Assembly (NCBI GenBank): GCA_023333565.1
Contig: JAJKFH010002781.1
Coordinates: forward strand, 142,501 to 206,500
Direction: 5' to 3'
Length of the DNA: 64,000 nt
Origin: Puffinus mauretanicus
Lineage: Eukaryota; Chordata; Aves; Procellariiformes; Procellariidae
Made by a program: the position numbers and the translations under genes. The notes under the pieces are model-generated. The model was not told the origin of the DNA. It was given only the letters and a program-made list of their open reading frames with translations, and ran no database searches. How positions within the stretch are numbered: the first letter of the stretch is position 1; the number at the start of each line of letters is the position of its first letter. Positions 57,277-64,000 of this stretch are shown one piece after another.

Positions 57277-57358
57277 TGCAATTTAGATCACTTAGATGTC
57301 CAAGTCCCTGACTTATGGATGCAATCAGGGACTCAGACATCTAAGTAACTAGATTGCA
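57277..57358. repeat. Imperfect inverted repeat (hairpin-forming)
   Basis: Arms 57277-57311 and 57325-57358 are imperfect reverse complements. The innermost 21 bases (CTTAGATGTCCAAGTCCCTG plus A, against 57325-57345) pair with only two mismatches around a 13-base loop. It could be a decayed palindromic DNA-transposon remnant or a structured RNA. I cannot tell which. Confidence 0.7.
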
Positions 57359-57365
57359 GACACAA

Positions 57366-60300
57366 ATAATTACATTGCAAAATGTGCCTGCAAGTTTTGT
57401 GCCCATGAGAAATGGTTAAAGCTAGACTAAAGATCAGAGCCTTAATCACAAGCAAAATATCCCCATTACTCTTTAAAAGAGAAAAGGACCCCTTCCATTT
57501 GAACAAGGTACTATCACAGAAAAAAAATCTGTTTAAACTCCTCCTATATAGAGCTATATCATAAGTGTAATAATGAATAGAATAATCAGCCAGGAAGACA
57601 TAGAACAGCACCATAATGTCTGAGGACCTTACTGGGAGAGAATAGCATGGTGTGTACTGAGCTTCCATGATAACCAGTGTTTATCATTTGCATGTTTCTG
57701 TCTTTAAAAACGAGACTTGAGATGGTTTCCTTTGTGGCATTGAAATATTTCTTCTATTTATCTACAGGAAGAAGGTCTAATAGACTTTGTCCGTGTCCAT
57801 GATCCAACTTCTACAAAATTCAGTCTAACATTATTGAAAAATATTTTGAACAAGATTTTATCTTTCCTCCCCATTATGAATTAAATGTCTTTCTAGGATG
57901 AGGATTCAGCAGATTGCAAGGTTGAGGTCGTGTCGTTTGATGGTGCTCGTGGAAAAGTTGGAGTGAGAGCTGACTTGTTTGGAAAGAAACAAAAATATTT
58001 GAACTAGAACTTTATTTCCTAGATTTTCTGTATTGATTGAAACAAAGTTTTCATTGTCAGTTGAAAAAATATAGCTTCTCTTTCAAATGTATGAAGAGAA
58101 GTTTTCATGCTTTTCTGCTGTTATTTCTTCTGAAAGGAAAAAAAAATCTTTTTCTCTTTGAAAACCAAGGATTTCTAATATTTACAATTAATGAAATATT
58201 CAATATTGGAAAAATTTCTGTTCCGTTCCTTCTCATGAAACTTTCTTATTACAACTACATTGAAAAAGAAAACAAAAGATACTTAATAAATAGCAATATA
58301 TAAATACTTAAAGTAGGAACTGGGTATATTCTAGAATTAGACATAGTGGTAATCTTCAATTTTAACCCATAAACATACATAAATTTCAAAATATTCTGGA
58401 CCTGTAATGCTACTTTCTCCTATGGACTGTGAGCAGTGGAAGAGGAGAGGAAAGCTGGCAGGGTGAATGTATAATAATGTCTGGGCAATTTCAGCCAGCT
58501 TTTTCCTCCTGTCCTCCCAAATTATATTTTGATTTCTGGTGCTTTTCAGCCCTGTGTCTGCTCCAGTCCCAACTTGTCTGCCTCCTTTGCTCTGCTAGTC
58601 AGCATTCCTAACTAAGGGCTGAGATTGGTTAGATATTATTGTCAAACCTTAGTATGGACAACACAAAAATAAGTCAATTTCCAGTACAAAATAAACTTCA
58701 AATCTCACCAAGCCTGTCTATAGTACAAGACATTAGTTTCCATAAGGGAGATTATATCCTCAAGAGTATTTCTCACTTAACTAAATGCCATATTATTTAC
58801 TAATGGGTCCACATTTCAGAAAACCTTGAAGAATTATTTATCCTCAACTATGTGCTCCTCGTTACTCACATAAGAGGACTTATGCACAGAGGAATCACTT
58901 AACTTTAATTAGATGAGCCATATTAAGTCCCTGAAAATAAGCATTGTATCTAGAATTGCTTAAATATTTAATCAGCTCCCAATCAGAAATCCTGTTTGGA
59001 TAGGCACCCATGATCCTATCTTCTTCTCACTGAAGACAATGAGAAAACTCCAAGTAATTTTAAGGGGAGCAGGAACAAACTCAGTGCAAAATGACAGATG
59101 CAGTAAATCAAAGCAAATGAGCTCAGAGAAAGGAAGAAAAACTGCACAGGCATTTTTCAGTGCACTTTCAGAAAATAATATCTCTCTGGAATTAAGCCAA
59201 GTTGATTAGTTAGGCTAACTGGTATGACTTTGAACTTGGGCAGAAAGAGAAGCACCTGAAAAGCAGAAGTTGATGCAACGGCCTCCAAGACTTGCAGCCG
59301 GTGCTTGTTCTTGCTTGATCCAGCATTTCTCCCTACTCAGAGCTCTGGTGGTTTAAGCTACACTGCCTGACTGTCTAGTAGTGGGGCAATGAGTACAAAG
59401 ACACCTCCTTTTCCACAGGTGGAGCAGAGTGGGAGAGAAGCATCATTAGTGTCACAAGACCAGGACCCAGCAACTTGGAAGCAGCAAGCATTAGCCTTAG
59501 CAATCATGTCTAAGTTGAAATGGGTGCAGCTGTGTGGGTGCTTCTCCTCTGCTCTGCTCCTGGTCAAATATACCTAATGTGGTCCCTCTGTGGCTTCAGA
59601 TGCCTTGGTCGATATGAGACTAGGGCAGCGGGCTGCAGAAACCTCTCACAGCCCGTGCTGGTCTCAACTGTCAGCTGGGAGGGAGCCCTATCTCTCACTT
59701 TCTTGCTGAGTTGCATGGTTGCCTGGGGATGTAATGTTTGCTGCATGTGCAGTGAACATACTGTGAATAGCTTTGCACAGCTAAGAGGGACTGCTACTAT
59801 AAATACTCTTGTGCCTGCGCAGGCTTTCTGTGTGTTCACCTCTTTCTTGTTTGTATTACTATGGCCCTGAGGAGTCCAAAGTGTGGTTCAGGATCACAAT
59901 CGCAGTGCACAAAGATGATCTTTTGTGGCTTACAACCAAAGCAGCAGGCAAGACTAATATGAAAAGTCGGTCCTGGTGGCTTTTGGTGGACACTGAAAGG
60001 CCTGCTGTTAATGTCTTCAAGAGAGATACTTTCACAGGAAGGCTGCAGCTCTTCTGGGACTGTGGTGTTGAAGGCATTATGGATTGCTGATGGATAGCTA
60101 GAAGTTTAGTCCTTCCAAGCACTGGTTGCCAACCAGTGCCCACATCATCCTGCTACTGCCACCCTACTCTTCACCATGCAAGCATCTCCCTCATTGCTGT
60201 AGATGGCATATTCCTCCAGCAGGTATCACACCAGCTGTTATGAGCTGCCTTGTCTCCTCTGTCCCCAATCAATTTTTTAAAGTCCATTAACATTGAGAGG

Positions 60301-61040
60301 CTGTAGCTATGGTTCTGATTCGCGTGGAGAGGCCATAGGAGTTCAGGAGCTGAAGACATGGGTGATATGCTGCTGGCCAAAAGGTTTTTGACTTCCAGTA
60401 TAATGAAGTCACCTGTAGTATCAGCTGCCCAAAACTTTAATGCTCTAATACAATTGGTTCCCTGATTCTCACCTGCATCAACCTTGGAAACACCTCTCTT
60501 GGCAAAAATACAGTTCGTGCTTATGGCCATGGTAGCACACAGCTGAGCCCCATTTGGGGTCTTGTGCCTGATCCTATCTCCTTTCTGCTCAATTTTTCAT
60601 TTATGTCTTCTCTGCCCTTCATGCAAATAGATCTATTCTCTTATCAACTGCCCCTTCAAAGAATTAAGCCTGTAATGACAGTGTGAAGGTTTCCTTCTAT
60701 GTCTGTCCTGTTCTCTGGACTTTCAGACCATTTGAAAAATCTCCCTCCGTTCTTGCCTCCAGGCTGCAGACCAGCCTGCCTGTATTGTACATGTTTTGTC
60801 CTTAGTTCCCTCACAGGCCTTATCAGATCCATCTTAGGGGCTGCAGTCCAATTTGTTTGGATGTTTTCTTATTTCTGTTGTGCAGACCAGCATCCAGAAG
60901 TCACCTGTCTCAGAAAACTTGCAATTGTTCTAGTTTATACCCCATCTCATTTGCTGTAGTAAAAATACAGTAGTAAATACTGAATTAATGTTAACTGGTT
61001 AACATACATGTTAACTGGATATAAATTTGAAGACTTTTCC
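57366..61040. other. Intergenic, no gene recognised
   Basis: AT-rich unique sequence. Short open frames (for example 59520-59870 +) have no known motif. Nothing further seen. Confidence 0.5.
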
Positions 61041-61080
61041 CAATGGCTTCTGCTGAGCTAGATCGAGAGCCCCATCTGCA

Positions 61081-61140
61081 AGAGACATATCTTTTCTACA
61101 AACTCAGCCAGAGACATATATCTTTTCTACAAACTCAGCC
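61081..61140 (+). repeat. 29/31-base tandem duplication
   Basis: AGAGACATAT followed by CTTTTCTACAAACTCAGCC occurs at 61081-61109 and again at 61110-61140. The second copy carries two extra bases (AT). A recent local duplication. Confidence 0.9.
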
Positions 61141-61869
61141 AGGCGATGTGGTTTCCTTGCTTGCTACATATAGTCATCATTTTGATCGAGACTGGCCATG
61201 GCAACTTTTAAGGCTCCAGCACATCTTTTCTGTATTGATTCATGGGAATCACTATGTCACTTTTATTTATTTCAATATTCCTTGTAATTACTTCGAGACA
61301 TCATGTGAAGAATGTGTGCTAACACTTTCCTGTTGTTAAGCTGTCATTCTAAAACTTTGCTGTAGCATTGACCTGACAGGAGAAAGTTGTTAGATTATTG
61401 ATGTAATGTCCATTGGATGGTCTAATATAAATTCTGATTGGCAGCTTGTTGATCTAACACAGCCGTTTAAAGAAAATATGCCTTTTGGCTTAGCTGTGGC
61501 TAAGCTTGGCTTAGCTTTTAATAACACTCTTCCTAAGTTTACAGCACTTTTACATGGCACTCCCTGAAGCTAAATTGAAAAGATGTTTGATAACACTTTT
61601 AAATATTACTAATGTATGACAGTGAAACATCTGCAATACATTTCAGTGTCAATATATAGATATTGATGATTGTTCTAATGAACAATCAAACATCATCTGA
61701 ATTTTCCGTGAAACTGTAAAAAATAAGAACAAACCTCACAATACATCTGAAATTTGAAACACAACTCTGTACATTCTGTTTTGCTTTAATTGATCCTCAT
61801 GACATTAATTTGCACTTCCCTGTTTGCCACAGTACCATTAGTGTGCTGAAGGTGATGAGATGGGTCAGA
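61141..61869. other. Intergenic, no gene recognised
   Basis: AT-rich unique sequence with a small imperfect GGCTTAGCT repeat near 61485-61520. No gene recognised. Confidence 0.5.
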
Positions 61870-61879
61870 TTTCTTCATT

Positions 61880-62250
61880 GCTGTATTCATGTCCCGTGTC
61901 TGGAAGAAAGCAGATGTCACCCTCATCTTCAAGAAGAGAAAGGAGGAGGATCTGAGGAACTACAGGCTGGTCAGCCTCACCTTGGTTGCTGGGTAAGTCA
62001 TGGAGCAAATAATACTGGAAGCCATTTTGAAATATATAAGGGACGAGAAGGTGACTAGAAGTAGTCAACATGGATTTATGAAGAGGAAGTCATGCTTGAC
62101 CAACCTGATAGCCTTCTGTGATGAAATGACTGGGAGAAGAGTAGTAGTGGATGTTGCTTGTCTTGAGTTTAACAAGACTTTCAACACTGTGTCCCATAAC
62201 AAAGACAAATCGATGAAATATGGACTAGATAAGTGGACAGTGGGATAGAC
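61880..62250 (+). pseudogene. CR1 LINE reverse transcriptase fragment (dead)
   Basis: Translates to a recognisable piece of the CR1 ORF2 reverse transcriptase: VWKKADVTLIFKK, DLRNYRLVSLT, then VMEQIILEAILKYIRDEKV, SSQHGFMKRKSCLTNLIAF, FNKTFNTVSHN and KYGLDKWTV. A stop codon TAA at 61994-61996 interrupts the frame where CR1 normally has Lys in the GKVMEQ segment, and a few residues are missing after TVSHN. The fragment ends at a stop after KWTVG. Internal fragments without the 3' tail are less usual for CR1. Not functional. Confidence 0.88.
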
Positions 62251-64000
62251 TGATTCTCCTTCCTGATTCCTACTCATACAGAGACAGTTAGTGTCTTTAA
62301 GTCATGGCCTCTGTTGGATGGAGAGGTCATGAGGCATCTGGCAGTCTGTAAATCTGAATGGCCCTGGGAGAGCATTCACAGGGATAGAAGCTCCCTCAGA
62401 TGACACTGAAGGCAGCGGTAAGCCAAGGATACCTGGGTAAGAAGCTTGTGTTGTTGGGTATTTTGGAGGCACAATGCTCCTTAGACATCCTTAGTTCAGG
62501 GCACCTGTTTGTCCAGAGTCCCATGTATCCTCTATGATCACATCTGTTTTCACAGTACTTTCAAATGAGGTCATGCATGATAGATATTTCATTTGAACAT
62601 GGATTTCTGTCTTTTGTGTGCTATTGGAAAGCATTAAGAATTAAATACTTTTGATGTTAAACAGCAGAAGAATTAATCTCAGTTATTTTCTTGTATTGTT
62701 ATCTAAGCTCAAAACCTGGACCAGAAAATTTTGCCATTTAACAGACAAATGCAGTTTTCTTTTTCACTACAAGTTATTTTAATATCACTTTTAATACACA
62801 GCCAATAGACTCACCCAAGAAAAGCATCACATGGGATTTGGCTTCTTGTTCTTTAGAGACCTCCTATTCCTTCATTCCAACTATCTGTGACCTAGCACAT
62901 GCTTTTCTACATACACAACCTAGAAACAAAAGTCTAGAATAGGTCAGAATAATTTTGTCCTAGAAATGTGCATTTTTGCTTTGACCATAAAATAGGTAAG
63001 AATGGAAATCTACATTGTAGGCTTCTAAAATTCATTGAGGTCATTTCCCTCCTACCTCATTTTCCCTTTAATGTCTATTCCTCCCTGAGGAAAAAACCTC
63101 TTTCTATGCTTTCTATTCTTCCAAATGGCTTGAAAAACCTGACTGTACTTTTCCTTGCATTTCAAACATAGTCAATATTTGCAACAACCTTTGAAAAACA
63201 GGTGGGATTATGATGGACGTGTGGCTAAAGTGTGGGCAGAGCTGTGTGGAAAGCAGGGTTAGAATTATTTCTCCAATATACAAGTGCAATTTCACATGCA
63301 ACCACTTATTTAATAAATCTCAAAAGAATTCAGATTTTATTAATTATTTCTATGTCTCAACTCTACCATTTGCTTAATTATTTTTAATACAATTTCATTG
63401 TGTTCCCTATCCAAAAAGCTTCCGATACTTTCTTTGGAATTTTGTATTGTTTTGTTTTTGTTTTGTTTGGTTTTTTTTGTTTACATATTACAGAGGCAAG
63501 ATGCCTAACAGCTTGAGGCCTTTACAAAGCACAGGACCTCTTGAGTTCTCATTTCCTCATCTCCTCTCTTTGAAGTGGGAACGTTTTTGTTCTTAGTTCC
63601 CCTCTTTTTTCTCCCTCTTCTCCCTGCTGTTTAATATTTGCAAGCTTTTCAAGGTCTGCTTTTCTTCTCACTGCTCACACTGCTCACCCTGTCTTGCTTA
63701 CTACTACATGGTAGTAGTCAATTGGTCAATTGCTAACCTGGCACCTCCTCAGGCTCTTTGGTTCTTGTCCACCCTTTTGCTGTGCAAGGCCAAGGTCATA
63801 TGCAAAGCTTTCTTACTTCTTGCTCTGCACAGATTCCATGGCCATTCGGACAGCAATGAAAACTTCATAAAAATCTATCGGGTCATGAAGACTTCATAAC
63901 CATGCATTGCTGCTCTCAGAAATAATGATATATGACAAATGTCTTTAAAAGACCCATGAACTAAATTCTACTTTTTTTTAAGCTTCAAAGGTAGCTTGAA
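62251..64000. other. Intergenic, no gene recognised
   Basis: AT-rich unique sequence with a T/G-rich low-complexity stretch at about 63446-63480. No gene, RNA or clear transposon recognised. Confidence 0.5.

Overview
This is vertebrate nuclear DNA, most likely from a bird of the neoavian group. Two genes are recognisable. The last coding exon of POLA1 (DNA polymerase alpha catalytic subunit) lies on the + strand at about 2986-3149. The complete five-exon homeobox gene ARX lies on the - strand, with coding sequence 16200 down to 9085. The two genes converge tail to tail, the arrangement known from other amniotes. The bird assignment rests on CR1 LINE fragments, including the typical 3' tails, one solo LTR of a type I associate with neoavian birds, and a very low repeat load. 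The assignment is inferred from these repeats, not proven.

Layout. 1-2985 is the last POLA1 intron, with a homeodomain-site-rich block that looks like a conserved enhancer. 2986 to about 4300 is the POLA1 terminal exon with its 3' UTR. About 4300-7940 is the interval between the two gene ends; it holds an enhancer-like AT-rich block (5560-6740) and an unexplained CpG island (6790-7920). 7940-16200 is ARX, whose exons splice into an uninterrupted 510-residue protein with octapeptide, acidic stretch, Q50 homeodomain, one ten-alanine tract and a C-terminal OAR motif. ARX intron 3 holds another enhancer-like block. The ARX promoter and upstream CpG island run from 16201 to about 19960.

From about 20 kb to the end is a gene desert upstream of ARX. 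I found no convincing protein gene there. It contains several AT-rich blocks with TAATTA and octamer motifs (27.3-28.2, 30.4-30.7 and about 49.1-49.3 kb), a second orphan CpG island (49.3-50.1 kb), four CR1 pieces, one solo LTR and some small tandem or inverted repeats. In other vertebrates ARX is controlled by remote, deeply conserved enhancers in such flanking DNA, so the desert is most simply read as ARX regulatory landscape.

Coding calls come from splice-frame bookkeeping and family recognition and are firm. Enhancer calls rest on composition and motif content only and need alignment to other genomes.
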